Origin: Nodularia sphaerocarpa UHCC 0038
GTDB lineage: Bacteria; Cyanobacteriota; Cyanobacteriia; Cyanobacteriales; Nostocaceae
Length of the DNA: 64,000 nt
Direction: 5' to 3'
Assembly (NCBI RefSeq): GCF_022376295.1
Contig: NZ_CP060140.1
Coordinates: 2,050,356-2,114,355 of the forward strand
The position numbers and the translations under genes were made by a program. The notes under the pieces are model-generated. The model worked only from the letters and a program-made list of their open reading frames with translations. It did not search any database and was not told the DNA's origin. Positions 25,885-35,859 of this stretch are shown here, in pieces. How positions within the stretch are numbered: position 1 is the stretch's first letter; each line of letters starts with the position of its first letter.

Positions 25885-27993
25885 TTAATTTACAGTCGCT
25901 AATAAACCAGTATGCTTGAGTAACGAAACCGTACTAGGTTCACGACCTCGGAAAGATGCAAATACATTCATGGGGTGTTCACTACCACCGAGAGCCAGCA
26001 CTGTATCCCGGTAACGTTTACCTGTAGCTTTTATCGCTTGTTCATCTTCTAAACCAGCTTCTTCAAAAGCAGCAAACGCATCAGCACTCAGAACTTCAGC
26101 CCACTTGTAACTGTAATAACCAGCCGCATAACCACCTGCAAAAATGTGTCCAAAAGCGCATAAAAAAGCGTCTTCTGGTAGAGGTGGTAAAACTGTAGTA
26201 GTTTTGGCAATCTTTTGGCGCATATCTGCGGCGGTTTCACCACTACCAGGGCGATAACGATAGTGTAATTCTAAATCAACACTGCTGAAGTGAACTTGGC
26301 GCAAAGTGACACTACCACTCATATAGTTACGTGCTGCTAGGAGTTTTTGGTAATAATGCTCCGGTAAGAGTTCACCAGTTTGATAATGCTTCGCCATACC
26401 AAACAAAGTTGGTCGCTCATAGCACCAGTTTTCCATAAATTGGCTTGGTAGTTCTACGGCATCCCATTCTACATTATTGATACCTGCGGCTCCGGTGTAG
26501 TCTACTTTGGTCATCATGTGATGCAAGCCATGACCAAATTCATGAAATAACGTTTCTACTTCATAGAAAGTCATCAAACTGGGCTTACCATCGACTGGGG
26601 GACTTTGGTTACATACCAAATACGCCACAGGCAAACGAATCTCTGTTACACCATTTTCAGTAATTTTGCTGCGATTAATACAGACATCCATCCAAGCACC
26701 ACCGCGCTTTTCTGCGGGACGGCTGTATGGGTCTAAGTAGAAGTAAGCTAGAGGACTACCGGTTTCATCAGCAATTTGAAAATAACGCACATCCTCATGC
26801 CAGACTGGGGCTTGACCATCAGCAGGGGTAACGGTAATGCCAAACAACCGCTTTACCAGTCCAAATAAGCCATCTAAAACTTGAGGTAAGGGAAAATAAG
26901 GACGTAATTCTTCGGCAGTGAAGGCAAATTTTTCTTCCCGTTGGCGTTCTGCCCAAAAGCTGGTGTCCCAGTGTTGTAAGTCTTCGGCTTCTGGTGCTTT
27001 TTTGGTAGCTGCAAAAGCTTTGAGTGCTTCTAAGTCTTTGACAGCAGCATCATAACTGGCTTGACGGAGTTCTTCTAATAATGCTTCCACTGCGGCCACA
27101 TTAGGAGCCATTTTACTGGCTAGGCTCAACTCAGCATAATTCTCAAAGCCGAGTAAACTTGCCAATTCTTGCCGCAATTCTAAAATGCGCTCAATGAGCG
27201 GCTGATTATTAAACTCACCTGATGCAGCACGAGTTATATATGCTTTATAAAGTCTTTCACGCAAATCTCGGCGGGTGCTGTGCTGCATGAATGGACCATA
27301 GCTGGGAAAGTCTAAGGTAATGCGCCAAGGGCCATTTTCTGGGGTGGCGTTTTCGGCTCCGGCATCACGGGCAAGCTGTGCTGCTAGACTAACTAAGCTA
27401 TCGGGTAAGCCGTCGATTTCTGCTTTTGTTGTCAGGGTTAAGCTAAAGGCGGTTGTGGCATCGAGGACATGGTTTGAGAACTTGGTAGAAAGTTCTGCTA
27501 ACTCCATTTGGATGGCGTTAAAACGTTCCCGTGCATCTCCTTCTAAGCCTACACCGGAAAGTTCAGCATCTCTGATGGCAGCTGCAACAATTCGCTGCTG
27601 GGCTGATTCTAAAGTTGCCCAGTTCTCACTGGCGCGGAGTTCCTTGAGAGCATGATAAACTGCTTGGCTTTGACCGAGCTTGTTGCTGAACTGTACCACT
27701 TGTGGTTGTACTGTTTCATAAGCTGCGCGCAGTTCAGGGCTATTATTCACACCCATTAAATGGCTCACTATGCCCCAACTCCAGCTCAAGCTTTCTGTCA
27801 GTTTTTCTAATGGTTCTACTAAACCGCTCCAAGTAGGCTGGATATTAGCTTCCAAGATAGTTAGCTTCTGGTCAAGTTCTGCCAATAGCTGCTTGAAGGC
27901 TGGTACTATTTGCTCTGGTTGAATTTCACCGAAGGGAGGCAAGCCAGAACCTTTAAGTAAGGGATTTTCAGAAATAGTGACATTTGCACTCAT
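25885..27993 (-). CDS. prlC: M3-family oligopeptidase (oligopeptidase A type)
   Basis: The 702-residue enzyme is a zinc metallopeptidase of the thimet-oligopeptidase family. The zinc site HEFGHGLHHM is at about residues 482-491, with the third ligand Glu about 28 residues later in WDAVELPSQFMENW. The N-terminal helical domain (about 1-220) and the PGSGETAADMRQ region close to the C-terminus are typical. It cleaves short peptides in the cytosol, including cut signal peptides. It has its own promoter region upstream. Confidence 0.92.
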   Translation of the reverse strand: MSANVTISENPLLKGSGLPPFGEIQPEQIVPAFKQLLAELDQKLTILEANIQPTWSGLVEPLEKLTESLSWSWGIVSHLMGVNNSPELRAAYETVQPQVVQFSNKLGQSQAVYHALKELRASENWATLESAQQRIVAAAIRDAELSGVGLEGDARERFNAIQMELAELSTKFSNHVLDATTAFSLTLTTKAEIDGLPDSLVSLAAQLARDAGAENATPENGPWRITLDFPSYGPFMQHSTRRDLRERLYKAYITRAASGEFNNQPLIERILELRQELASLLGFENYAELSLASKMAPNVAAVEALLEELRQASYDAAVKDLEALKAFAATKKAPEAEDLQHWDTSFWAERQREEKFAFTAEELRPYFPLPQVLDGLFGLVKRLFGITVTPADGQAPVWHEDVRYFQIADETGSPLAYFYLDPYSRPAEKRGGAWMDVCINRSKITENGVTEIRLPVAYLVCNQSPPVDGKPSLMTFYEVETLFHEFGHGLHHMMTKVDYTGAAGINNVEWDAVELPSQFMENWCYERPTLFGMAKHYQTGELLPEHYYQKLLAARNYMSGSVTLRQVHFSSVDLELHYRYRPGSGETAADMRQKIAKTTTVLPPLPEDAFLCAFGHIFAGGYAAGYYSYKWAEVLSADAFAAFEEAGLEDEQAIKATGKRYRDTVLALGGSEHPMNVFASFRGREPSTVSLLKHTGLLATVN

Positions 27994-28111
27994 GGTTTTG
28001 TGTGAGTCGCCTATAAATAATATCTTGTTGTATCTTCTAATGTAGCGATCGCTTTGTGATTTAGCCGTACCAAAATGGCAAAATATCCAGAAAGTCCAAA
28101 TTAATTACCCA

Positions 28112-28906
28112 ATGAAATTACTGATTCCTCTTTTGGTTGCCCCTGTGCTGATATCGTTATCTTCTACACAAGTGCTAGCAGCCATTCAAACGAGAACTAT
28201 TGAGTATAAACACGGCAATACGATTTTAGAAGGTTATCTCGCTTTCGATGATTCTATCCCAGGCAAGCGTCCTGGCGTTTTAGTAGTGCATGAATGGAAC
28301 GGTTTACAGTCCTTTGTCAAACAACGCACTGAGAAATTAGCTCAAATGGGTTATGTAGCATTTGCTGCTGATATTTATGGCAAAGGTATTAGACCAAACA
28401 ACCCCGAAGAGTCAGGAAAACAAGCCTCAATTTATCGTCAGGATAGACAATTATTGCGCGATCGCACTCTTGCCGGATTAAAAGTTTTACAACAAAACCC
28501 ACTCACCGATATTCAACGCATCGCCGCCATTGGTTACTGCTTCGGCGGTGGAACAGTCTTAGAACTAGCGCGTAGTGGGGCAAATATTGCTGGGGTAGCA
28601 AGTTTTCACGGCAACCTCGACACTCCCAACCCCAATGATGCCAAAAACATCCAAGCCAAAGTATTAGTGTTACATGGTGCTGATGACCCCATAGTTCCAG
28701 ACGAACAAGTGCAAGCATTTGCCACCGAAATGCGAGAAGCAAATGTTGATTGGCAATTAATATCTTATGGTGGTGCAGTGCATAGCTTTACAAATCCAGA
28801 AGCTAATAATGCACCGCGATCGCTTTATAATCCAGTAGTAGAAAAACGCTCCTGGCAAGCCCTCAAGCAGTTTTTCGCCGAAATATTTCAAAAACCAAAA
28901 AGCTAA
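28112..28906 (+). CDS. Secreted dienelactone hydrolase family protein
   Basis: The 264-residue protein starts with a signal peptide (MKLLIPLLVAPVLISLSSTQ, cleaved near VLAA) and has a dienelactone-hydrolase domain. The nucleophile is Cys in GYCFGGGT (about residues 141-148), the acid Asp is in HGADDPIVP, and the His is in GGAVHSFTNP near residue 228. Family members hydrolyse cyclic or small esters; the natural substrate is unknown. Export to the periplasm is inferred from the signal peptide. Confidence 0.9.
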   Translation: MKLLIPLLVAPVLISLSSTQVLAAIQTRTIEYKHGNTILEGYLAFDDSIPGKRPGVLVVHEWNGLQSFVKQRTEKLAQMGYVAFAADIYGKGIRPNNPEESGKQASIYRQDRQLLRDRTLAGLKVLQQNPLTDIQRIAAIGYCFGGGTVLELARSGANIAGVASFHGNLDTPNPNDAKNIQAKVLVLHGADDPIVPDEQVQAFATEMREANVDWQLISYGGAVHSFTNPEANNAPRSLYNPVVEKRSWQALKQFFAEIFQKPKS

Positions 28907-28921
28907 TTTATACAAAACAAA

Positions 28922-28947
28922 AAACCTCAGCTTGGCAACTGAGGTTT
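28922..28947 (+). terminator. Terminator hairpin after the dienelactone hydrolase gene
   Basis: Perfect stem AAACCTCAG / CTGAGGTTT with loop CTTGGCAA, 15 bp after the stop. Confidence 0.7.
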
Positions 28948-29232
28948 CTGATTAGGAGAAGTAAGAATGACGATTTAGATACAACAATACAAATAAGCGA
29001 ATTTCTAACTCAATTCCAAGGCAACTTTTTTAATAGTAATTTACGTAGGTGTTTGAGGTATTTGCTAACTTATGTAAACAATCTTAACAACTTCGTTACA
29101 AACTGTCAACATAATTTACAAAAAAGTTATAAACCTGCCGTTAAATCTTTGATCACAAATCAAGTCAATGTATCAGTGGATACTTATAATCTCATGAATA
29201 TTGCATACCTAACTGTGTTTGTAGTTGACTAG

Positions 29233-29339
29233 TATAGCGGTATGCACTTGAATGAAGTAGATCATAGCCCCCTCCTCGCTTGCACCGGAGGGGGTTGGGG
29301 GTGGGGTTCTTGTATCTCATTTAACTGATAACCGCTATA
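29233..29339. mobile_element. MITE-like unit with TATAGCGGT ends
   Basis: The left end TATAGCGGTATGCACTTGAA and the complement of the right end, TATAGCGGTTATCAGTTAAA, form imperfect terminal inverted repeats of about 30 bp. In between lies a GC-richer hairpin-prone stretch (CCCCCTCC...GGAGGGGG). There is no coding capacity. The GCAAGCGAGGAGGGG part is shared with the repeat at 33781-33912. Confidence 0.55.
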
Positions 29340-29457
29340 GCTTCAGCCGGAATTCTTAATTTTCCTACTGCAATTACACATCTTAAATATTAGAAATCTT
29401 GTGGGGTAGGCATCTTACCCAGCTTTTTTATACTGCAAGTAACGAAGCAGAACAAGT

Positions 29458-29760
29458 CTACTCAAAGCGCCTGACTTCAAACCCCCGCAAACCTTCAGGC
29501 TTTTCATAATCAACCACAACATCTTTCACCACCGCAGCAGGTGGTCCAATATGACACCAGCGAACCATCTCTTCCACAACCACTCGCGCCCCTTCAAACA
29601 CTGCCTCCACACGGTCATCCGGGAGATTCCGCACCCAACCAGTTAAACCCAACTGGCTAGCTGTATCAACAGTCGCATAGCGATAGCCTACCCCTTGTAC
29701 TCGACCGGAAATAAATACATGGGCGCGGACTATCTTGGGCAGTGATGTAGGATTCTGCAT
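29458..29760 (-). CDS. acyP: Acylphosphatase
   Basis: The 100-residue protein has both signatures: VFISGRVQGVGYRYAT (about residues 15-30, with the phosphate-binding Arg in GVGYR) and LTGWVRNLPDDRVEAVFEG (about 38-56, with the catalytic Asn in WVRN). It hydrolyses acyl phosphates such as acetyl- or carbamoyl-phosphate. It is slightly longer than the usual 90-92 residues because of a short N-terminal extension. Confidence 0.93.
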   Translation of the reverse strand: MQNPTSLPKIVRAHVFISGRVQGVGYRYATVDTASQLGLTGWVRNLPDDRVEAVFEGARVVVEEMVRWCHIGPPAAVVKDVVVDYEKPEGLRGFEVRRFE

Positions 29761-29974
29761 AGATTAGTCAATGCTTTACGATTTCCAGTCTACCTGTTTT
29801 GTGGACGCACAACCGAATTTTTCACTAAAATACTTGTAGTTTTGGCGGATAACTTTTTCAGTAGGTGTAGAAAGAGATAAAATCATCTTTATTGTAGGAC
29901 TCTATCAAGGAAAGTCCAATAGCTTGCCAAAATCCAATTGTTTTTATACGTAAATTATAAAGTTTTAATTCCTC

Positions 29975-30352
29975 ATGTCTAACTTACCACCACTGAATAC
30001 AGAAACAATTTGGGCAATTTTTAATGATCAAATTGATGATTCCACAGTCAATCAATTAGTATGGCACTACTTAGGATATCGCTATGAATCTTCAACTCAA
30101 AAATGGGATAATAGCGAAGTTGCATCAGAATGGCGAGATGAGTACCCAGAACCACCTGATTTTCTTGATAGTCGCCCAGCCACAGTCAAATTAACTCGTT
30201 CTATTCCTAAACAAAATAAACAAATAGCGAAAGAAAAATTGGGTTTCAAAGGTTACAAAATTGGTGAGTTTGGCCCTCGACAGACTCGTAGAGCCACAGC
30301 CGCCAATTGGTTATTAAGTTATTTGCAGGAAACTAACGGCAAAATTGACTAA
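29975..30352 (+). CDS. DUF1823 family protein
   Basis: The 125-residue product (TIWAIFNDQIDDSTVNQLVW, HYLGYRY, EWRDEYPEPPDFLDSRPATV, FGPRQTRRATAANWLLSYL) is what I know as DUF1823, a family restricted to cyanobacteria and plastid-bearing eukaryotes. It is soluble, with no signal or metal motif. Function unknown. Confidence 0.82.
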   Translation: MSNLPPLNTETIWAIFNDQIDDSTVNQLVWHYLGYRYESSTQKWDNSEVASEWRDEYPEPPDFLDSRPATVKLTRSIPKQNKQIAKEKLGFKGYKIGEFGPRQTRRATAANWLLSYLQETNGKID

Positions 30353-30704
30353 ATTTGGCAGGAAAATAAAAAGTGATTTTAAAATATTTATACCTAATGA
30401 TAGTGGACACAATACCATAGGATTCCTATTTTATGTAACCAAAACTCGGCAGTCCTGGATTCCAGCTTGGCTGTTCGCTGTTCGTTGCCTATACAACTTA
30501 TTTTAGTAATTAAATCGAATTGCTATATAATTTAATCATGAGTAATCTCAGCAATTAATACTCAATAAACAACCCATTTTTATCCAAGAGAATCTAACTT
30601 CAGATAGATGAAGCAGTTATATAAATATCTCTAAAGACTGGTTTGCAAATTGATTAATAATTTAGAAGATATTCATATCTACATTTTTTAATCAAAATAA
30701 TTTC
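30353..30704. other. Intergenic DNA without recognised feature
   Basis: An A+T-rich 352 bp stretch between DUF1823 and the GH13 gene. No repeat family, hairpin or ORF that I can support. Confidence 0.4.
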
Positions 30705-32363
30705 ATGGCAACACCCATTGAATTTAATTTATTTGCGCCTTACAACAAAGGAGCCGCATTAATTGGCTCCTTTTCTAATTGGCAAGAAATATCCATGACA
30801 AGGGGCGAGGATGGCTATTTTAGGACAAATGTTCAACTAGAAGATGGCATCTATGAATATAAATTCAGGGTTCAATCAAATTCATGGTTTTTTGAACCGG
30901 AACAGTGGGTTGATGTAATAGATCCTTACGCCACTGATATTAATGGAGCAAGTGGCACAGATAACGGTATTGTCCGTATCAAAGATGGAGAAAGAATTGT
31001 TGATACGTACGTCTGGAAACATGATGATAAACCTTTACCTGCTGACCATGAATTAGTAATTTATGAACTGCACGTTGGTGATTTTTCTGGTGGTGAAGAT
31101 GACCGACACGCGCGAGGAAAGTATAAACACGTCATTGAAAAATTAGATTATTTGTGTGAATTAGGAATCAATGCAATTGAGTTGATGCCCATCAAAGAAT
31201 ATCCGGGAAGTTATAGTTGGGGTTATAATCCTTGTTATTTCTTTGCTACCGAATCTAGTTACGGTTCTACTGTTGAGTTAAAGCAGTTAATTGATGAATG
31301 TCACGGTAGAGGCATTCGCATCATTATGGATGGTATATATAACCACTCAGAAGCTTCAAGTCCATTAACTCAAATTGACCACGATTATTGGTATCACCAT
31401 TCTCCCCGTGACCCTGAAAATAACTGGGGACCTGAGTTTAATTACGAACATTACGACGAAATTTTAGACACTTACCCAGCACGAAAGTTTATTGGTGATA
31501 CAATTCGTTTTTGGATTACAGAATATCATATAGATGGTATTCGCTATGATGCAGCCAGGCAAATTGCTAACTATGATTTCATGCACTGGATTGTTCAAGA
31601 AGCCAAAAAAACTGCTGGTAATAGGACTTTTTATAACATTGCCGAACACATACCAGAAACTACCAGTATTACTAATGTAGATGGACCAATGGATGGTTGT
31701 TGGCACGACAGCTTCCGTCATACAATCATGGTGCATATTTGTGGTGACACTTTTGATTTAGAAAGCCTCAAAGATGTGATTGATGGTAAACGTCAAGGCT
31801 TTATGGGTACAACCAATGTGGTCAATTATCTGACTAACCACGACCATGAACGGACTATGTTAGAACTGGCTAATCGGCAGATTTTTGAAGAAGAAGGCTT
31901 TAACAGAGCTAAATTAGCAACAGCTATTCTCATGACATCTGTTGGTGTACCTTTAATTTGGATGGGAGAAGAGTTTGGTGAATACAGACCCAAACAACCT
32001 GAATCATCCAAAATAGAATGGTCACTGCTAGGTAATGATCTCAACCATAACTTATTTGAATACTACAAGGGGTTGATTCATCTGCGTAAAACTAGTCACG
32101 CCCTCTACACAGAAAATATTGATTTTATTCACGAAAACCTAGAAGCCAAGGTACTAGCTTATAGTCGCTGGAACGAAGAAGGTTCTCGTGTTGTTGTTGT
32201 AGCCAATTTTTCGGAGAACTTCCTGAGTAGTTATCACATCCCTAATTTCCCCTGTGGTGGTACATGGCATGAATGGACAGGCAATTATCATGTTGATGCT
32301 GATGATGATGGTATGATTACTGACCTAGGGCCATACGAAGCCAAAGTGTTTGTATGGCAGTAA
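30705..32363 (+). CDS. GH13 alpha-amylase-family enzyme with N-terminal CBM48-like domain
   Basis: The 552-residue protein begins with a starch-binding-type beta domain (FNLFAPYNKGAALIGSFSNW, about residues 7-95) and then a (beta/alpha)8 barrel. The four GH13 regions are visible: DGIYNHS (about 211), DGIRYDAA with the nucleophile Asp (about 277-284), NIAEHIP with the acid Glu (about 313), and YLTNHDHE (about 376-383). The layout is that of branching- or trehalohydrolase-like enzymes, but it is shorter than GlgB and lacks its extra N-terminal domain. Substrate is an alpha-glucan; exact reaction not decided. Confidence 0.85.
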   Translation: MATPIEFNLFAPYNKGAALIGSFSNWQEISMTRGEDGYFRTNVQLEDGIYEYKFRVQSNSWFFEPEQWVDVIDPYATDINGASGTDNGIVRIKDGERIVDTYVWKHDDKPLPADHELVIYELHVGDFSGGEDDRHARGKYKHVIEKLDYLCELGINAIELMPIKEYPGSYSWGYNPCYFFATESSYGSTVELKQLIDECHGRGIRIIMDGIYNHSEASSPLTQIDHDYWYHHSPRDPENNWGPEFNYEHYDEILDTYPARKFIGDTIRFWITEYHIDGIRYDAARQIANYDFMHWIVQEAKKTAGNRTFYNIAEHIPETTSITNVDGPMDGCWHDSFRHTIMVHICGDTFDLESLKDVIDGKRQGFMGTTNVVNYLTNHDHERTMLELANRQIFEEEGFNRAKLATAILMTSVGVPLIWMGEEFGEYRPKQPESSKIEWSLLGNDLNHNLFEYYKGLIHLRKTSHALYTENIDFIHENLEAKVLAYSRWNEEGSRVVVVANFSENFLSSYHIPNFPCGGTWHEWTGNYHVDADDDGMITDLGPYEAKVFVWQ

Positions 32364-32372
32364 TCAAATCTG

Positions 32373-32482
32373 TATATAGTGTTTCCTAGTCATCTAGGTA
32401 CTATATTATCTGTGTTTATCTGTGTTTATCTGTGGTCGAATAATTCTTGTAGTACCTATTGAGGTGGGAATCGGTATAATAC
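32373..32482 (+). repeat. Interspersed repeat family 'TCTGTGGTCGAATAATTCT', copy B
   Basis: This copy has TATAGTG, CTAGTCATCTAGGTACTATA, two TTATCTGTG units, TCTGTGGTCGAATAATTCT and TGGGAATCGGTATA, in the same order as copy A. It begins 10 bp after the GH13 stop codon. Confidence 0.6.
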
Positions 32483-32485
32483 AGG

Positions 32486-32511
32486 AAAGGGGGCATATTG
32501 TCCCCTTTTTA
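32486..32511 (+). terminator. Terminator hairpin after the GH13 gene
   Basis: AAAGGGG / CCCCTTTTT stem with a short loop and a T-run on the right, about 120 bp after the GH13 stop. Confidence 0.6.
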
Positions 32512-32656
32512 AGTTATGAAAACACAACAATTGGATATCCGCCGTTATTGAAATTGTTGCATTAAAAAAAATCTATAAGAGGGTGTTGTACTTTTGATTT
32601 AAAATCATATTAACTTCATTCCTCAGTGGAATAGCAAAAATCACAACTTCGTTTAT

Positions 32657-33709
32657 ATGCACTCTATGCACAATAAATTATTTAATACTAACATCAAGAA
32701 TTCTCACGTATTATTAACACCCAATGAAGTAAAATCAAAATTGCCTTTAACTAAAGCGGCTGAATATACTGTTTTGCAACATAGACAGGAAATTAAAAAT
32801 ATCCTAGATTTTCAGGACAGCAGAAAATTTATTGTAGTTGGTCCATGCTCAATTCATGATACACAAGCAGCGCTCGAATATTCCCAGAGATTGAAACTTC
32901 TGGCTGAACGAGTTCAGGATAAACTGCTACTGATTATGAGGGTGTACTTTGAAAAGCCCAGAACCACGGTAGGATGGAAAGGATTGATTAATGATCCAGA
33001 TATGGATGATTCTTTCCATGTAGAAAAGGGTTTATTAACTGCACGTAGCCTACTGATAAAAATAGCAGAGTTGGGTTTACCTGCTGGTACAGAAGCACTA
33101 GATCCGATTATACCTCAATACATTAGTGAATTGATTACATGGTCTGCCATTGGCGCACGCACTACGGAATCACAAACTCATCGGGAAATGGCTAGTGGTC
33201 TTTCTATGCCGGTTGGGTTTAAAAATGGGACTGATGGTAATATTCAAGTAGCTTTAAATGCTTTAGAATCGGCTAAAAGCCCTCATAATTTCCTGGGTAT
33301 TAATCATAAGGGACAAGTCAGTGTCTTTGAAACTAAGGGAAATCCCTATGGTCATGTTATCTTACGCGGTGGTAGTCAGCCTAACTTTGAAGCCGAAAAT
33401 GTCCAAGTTGTAGAAGAAAAACTAAAAGAGGCTAATTTATCACCCAGGATTGTGATCGACTGTAGCCACGGAAATACCAATAAAGATTATAAACTACAAC
33501 CGAGTGTATTAGAAAATGTCATTCAACAAATAGTTGATGGTAATACATCAATAGTGGGTTTAATGCTGGAATCAAACTTGTATGAAGGTAATCAACCGAT
33601 GACTGGTAAGCGAGAAGATTTAAAATATGGTGTTTCTGTAACTGATAAATGTATTAGTTGGGATGAAACCGAAAAAGTTATTTTGGCTGCTTACCAAAAA
33701 CTCAGTTAG
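32657..33709 (+). CDS. aroG: DAHP synthase, AroG/AroF type (class I alpha)
   Basis: The 350-residue enzyme condenses phosphoenolpyruvate and erythrose-4-phosphate, the first step of aromatic amino acid synthesis. The family signatures are VGPCSIHD (about residues 56-63), RVYFEKPRTTVGWKGLINDP, GARTTESQTHREMASGL and GFKNGTDG. These belong to the E. coli AroFGH-type subfamily, usually feedback-inhibited by an aromatic amino acid. A second, structurally different DAHP synthase is at 38925. ATG 32657 is used; an in-frame ATG at 32666 is an alternative. Confidence 0.93.
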   Translation: MHSMHNKLFNTNIKNSHVLLTPNEVKSKLPLTKAAEYTVLQHRQEIKNILDFQDSRKFIVVGPCSIHDTQAALEYSQRLKLLAERVQDKLLLIMRVYFEKPRTTVGWKGLINDPDMDDSFHVEKGLLTARSLLIKIAELGLPAGTEALDPIIPQYISELITWSAIGARTTESQTHREMASGLSMPVGFKNGTDGNIQVALNALESAKSPHNFLGINHKGQVSVFETKGNPYGHVILRGGSQPNFEAENVQVVEEKLKEANLSPRIVIDCSHGNTNKDYKLQPSVLENVIQQIVDGNTSIVGLMLESNLYEGNQPMTGKREDLKYGVSVTDKCISWDETEKVILAAYQKLS

Positions 33710-33716
33710 TTCGTAG

Positions 33717-33734
33717 TCAGGACTTTAGTCCTGA
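33717..33734 (+). terminator. Hairpin after the DAHP synthase gene
   Basis: TCAGGACT / AGTCCTGA stem with a 2 bp loop, 8 bp after the stop. There is no T-run, so it is a weak terminator candidate. Confidence 0.4.
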
Positions 33735-33780
33735 TATGAGGGTTGATATCGAGTCGGGTGAATTAGTGATGATTATCACA

Positions 33781-33912
33781 ATGATTACACCCCACCCCCA
33801 ACCCCTCCCCCTTCGGGTGATGCCTCCGGCGCGCTACGCGAACACCAGTCGCCTACGGTGGGAAACCCGCCTACAGCGCTGGTTCACCGCAAGCGAGGAG
33901 GGGAGATAATAT
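33781..33912. repeat. GC-rich composite repeat
   Basis: A locally GC-rich patch with CACCCCCAACCCC, GCCTCCGGCGCGCTACGCGA, CCTACGGTGGGAAACCCGCC and GCAAGCGAGGAGGGG. The last block is shared (inverted) with 29268-29283. It looks like a fused set of short cyanobacterial repeats, not a gene. Confidence 0.5.
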
Positions 33913-33948
33913 CTACAAGGTAGCGCCAGAGAGGAGGGGAGATAAGGC

Positions 33949-35859
33949 TTAAATTGTCCCAATTTCTTTTAAATACACTCTAGTAAATGGTTCATTTTCT
34001 CCCAAGGTGTAATCTTCAATTAAGCCACGACGACGGATAGAAATGTCGTTTCCTTTCTTAATCACCACTGTGGAATCATCAAAGACATCCCGCGCTAACA
34101 TCATCTCTGTTTCGGTGGGATTATTTAAAACTACCATGTTACTTCCGTGATAAAACATTCCCTCTTCTTCTAAAATGGATTCTTCATACTCGGTAATTAA
34201 TAAATCAAGTTTGGGATGACGCAGTAAAGTTTGCACGTTACTATTGTAATCGTTGCGTAATGCTTTTTGTGACCGATTTACTAACACTGCATCATGGCAA
34301 ACTGCACCTATTGTCCAGTCTGGATGTTGTGAGAGAATATGGTCAATTGTTTGTTGCAATTCCTCCAGGGAAATTTTATTAAAGGTGATAATTGGTATTC
34401 TGGCATTTACTCCAGATTCAAAAAAGGTTTCTAATATCCGGGAAGGGACATCAATACTTTCACCAACAGCAGGATTAAGATGCATCAAAATTCCCGGTGC
34501 GGCGTTGATTTCCAGAATGGCGAAGTTACTACTGGTCTTCCAAGATTCTGACAGATTTTCAGCAATGACATCAATACCCAAACAAGTTAGCCGGAAATGT
34601 TGAGCTATGTCTTGGGCTAAGATAATATTATCATCATGTATTGTGGATGTAGCATCGATGCTCATGCCTCCTGCTGAAAGATTGGCAACTTTGCGAAGAT
34701 CAACAGTGCGTCCTTTTTTAATTACACTGTCTAAGGAAAAACCTTGTTCCTCTAGGTAAAGTTCCATCGCTTGATCTGACTGGATTTTAGACATGGCCGA
34801 GGTGGGTGAATCTAAGCGTTCTGGTTGGCGATTTTCGGCGCGAATTAACTCTGCAATAGTTGAGTAACCGTCTCCTGTAACTGATGCGGGACGGCGTTCG
34901 GTAGCGGCGACAAATTTACCGTTAACACACAATAAGCGAAAGTCGGTTCCCAAAATGCTTTTTTCGACAATTATCCGCGTTGGCTGGTCTTCGGGAATTG
35001 CTGCTAATGCATGACTATAAGCAGATTTTAGTTGTCTGGAATCGCGCACACCAGCTGTCACGCCAATTCCTTTGTGACCAACTACTGGTTTAACTGCGAC
35101 GGGGTAACGAATTTCTTTTGCTACGGCTAAGGCTTCTTTTTCGGAAAAAACAATGTCACCTTCTGGTATTGGTAAACCCAATGAATGCATAAATATTTTA
35201 CATTCATCTTTGCGGGTGGTGAAATCTGAATCTATGTGGCTATCGCAATCAAAGGTTGTGGCTATTCCACGAACTTGTTTTTTACCGTAGCCATATTGCA
35301 TGAGTGCTTCTGACCACAGATAAATGGTGGGAATACCTTTTTCATCAGCTGTTCGCAATAGGGCGTAAACTGTGGGACCGCCGTAGACAGATTCGCGGAA
35401 TCGTTTCTGAAGGTTTAGCAGTTCTTCATCGAGGAAGAATTTTTTGTCTTGGTTGATGGCTTCAAACCAATCCCAGACCAGGTAAACTACTGCTCTGGTG
35501 GTGCGTTCATGCAATGATTGGATGCTAATGCAGGCGTAATCTGGATATGGCTTGACACTCCAACGGTTGAGGTGTAATCCCATGTCTAGTTTACCTACTT
35601 CTGAGGCAACTCTGGCAAAGAGATGGGCGTGGGATTGGTAGGTTTCTTGGCTTAGATGGGGATAGCGATCGCCTATCCTGGAAATATAATCTGCAATGGG
35701 TAGCGGCTGCTTAGACTCAACCAGAGCAAAATCAAATACTAGCGCCCCTCTATCCAAATAGGGGTTAGACCCAAGGTAATGCTTGAAATTAAAAATATCG
35801 AATATATCGGTTTTTCTAGCATTAATGCGGACTAATCCGTTGCTTTTCTGTTGAATCAT
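33949..35859 (-). CDS. cphA2: Cyanophycin synthetase 2-like protein (CphA2)
   Basis: The 636-residue protein matches cyanophycin synthetase in its N-terminal domain and ATP-grasp domain (IRYPVAVKPVVGHKGIGVTAGV near residue 250; DFRLLCVNGKFVAATERRPASVTGDG near 308; LEINAAPGILMHLNPAVG near 445). In CphA1 the Mur-ligase half has a GTNGKTT P-loop after IPI; here the corresponding place reads IPIITFNKISLEE, so that site is lost and the C-terminal half is short. This fits CphA2, which joins beta-Asp-Arg dipeptides using one active site. It is known mainly from nitrogen-fixing cyanobacteria. Cyanophycinase lies 1 kb away, divergently. Confidence 0.85.
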   Translation of the reverse strand: MIQQKSNGLVRINARKTDIFDIFNFKHYLGSNPYLDRGALVFDFALVESKQPLPIADYISRIGDRYPHLSQETYQSHAHLFARVASEVGKLDMGLHLNRWSVKPYPDYACISIQSLHERTTRAVVYLVWDWFEAINQDKKFFLDEELLNLQKRFRESVYGGPTVYALLRTADEKGIPTIYLWSEALMQYGYGKKQVRGIATTFDCDSHIDSDFTTRKDECKIFMHSLGLPIPEGDIVFSEKEALAVAKEIRYPVAVKPVVGHKGIGVTAGVRDSRQLKSAYSHALAAIPEDQPTRIIVEKSILGTDFRLLCVNGKFVAATERRPASVTGDGYSTIAELIRAENRQPERLDSPTSAMSKIQSDQAMELYLEEQGFSLDSVIKKGRTVDLRKVANLSAGGMSIDATSTIHDDNIILAQDIAQHFRLTCLGIDVIAENLSESWKTSSNFAILEINAAPGILMHLNPAVGESIDVPSRILETFFESGVNARIPIITFNKISLEELQQTIDHILSQHPDWTIGAVCHDAVLVNRSQKALRNDYNSNVQTLLRHPKLDLLITEYEESILEEEGMFYHGSNMVVLNNPTETEMMLARDVFDDSTVVIKKGNDISIRRRGLIEDYTLGENEPFTRVYLKEIGTI

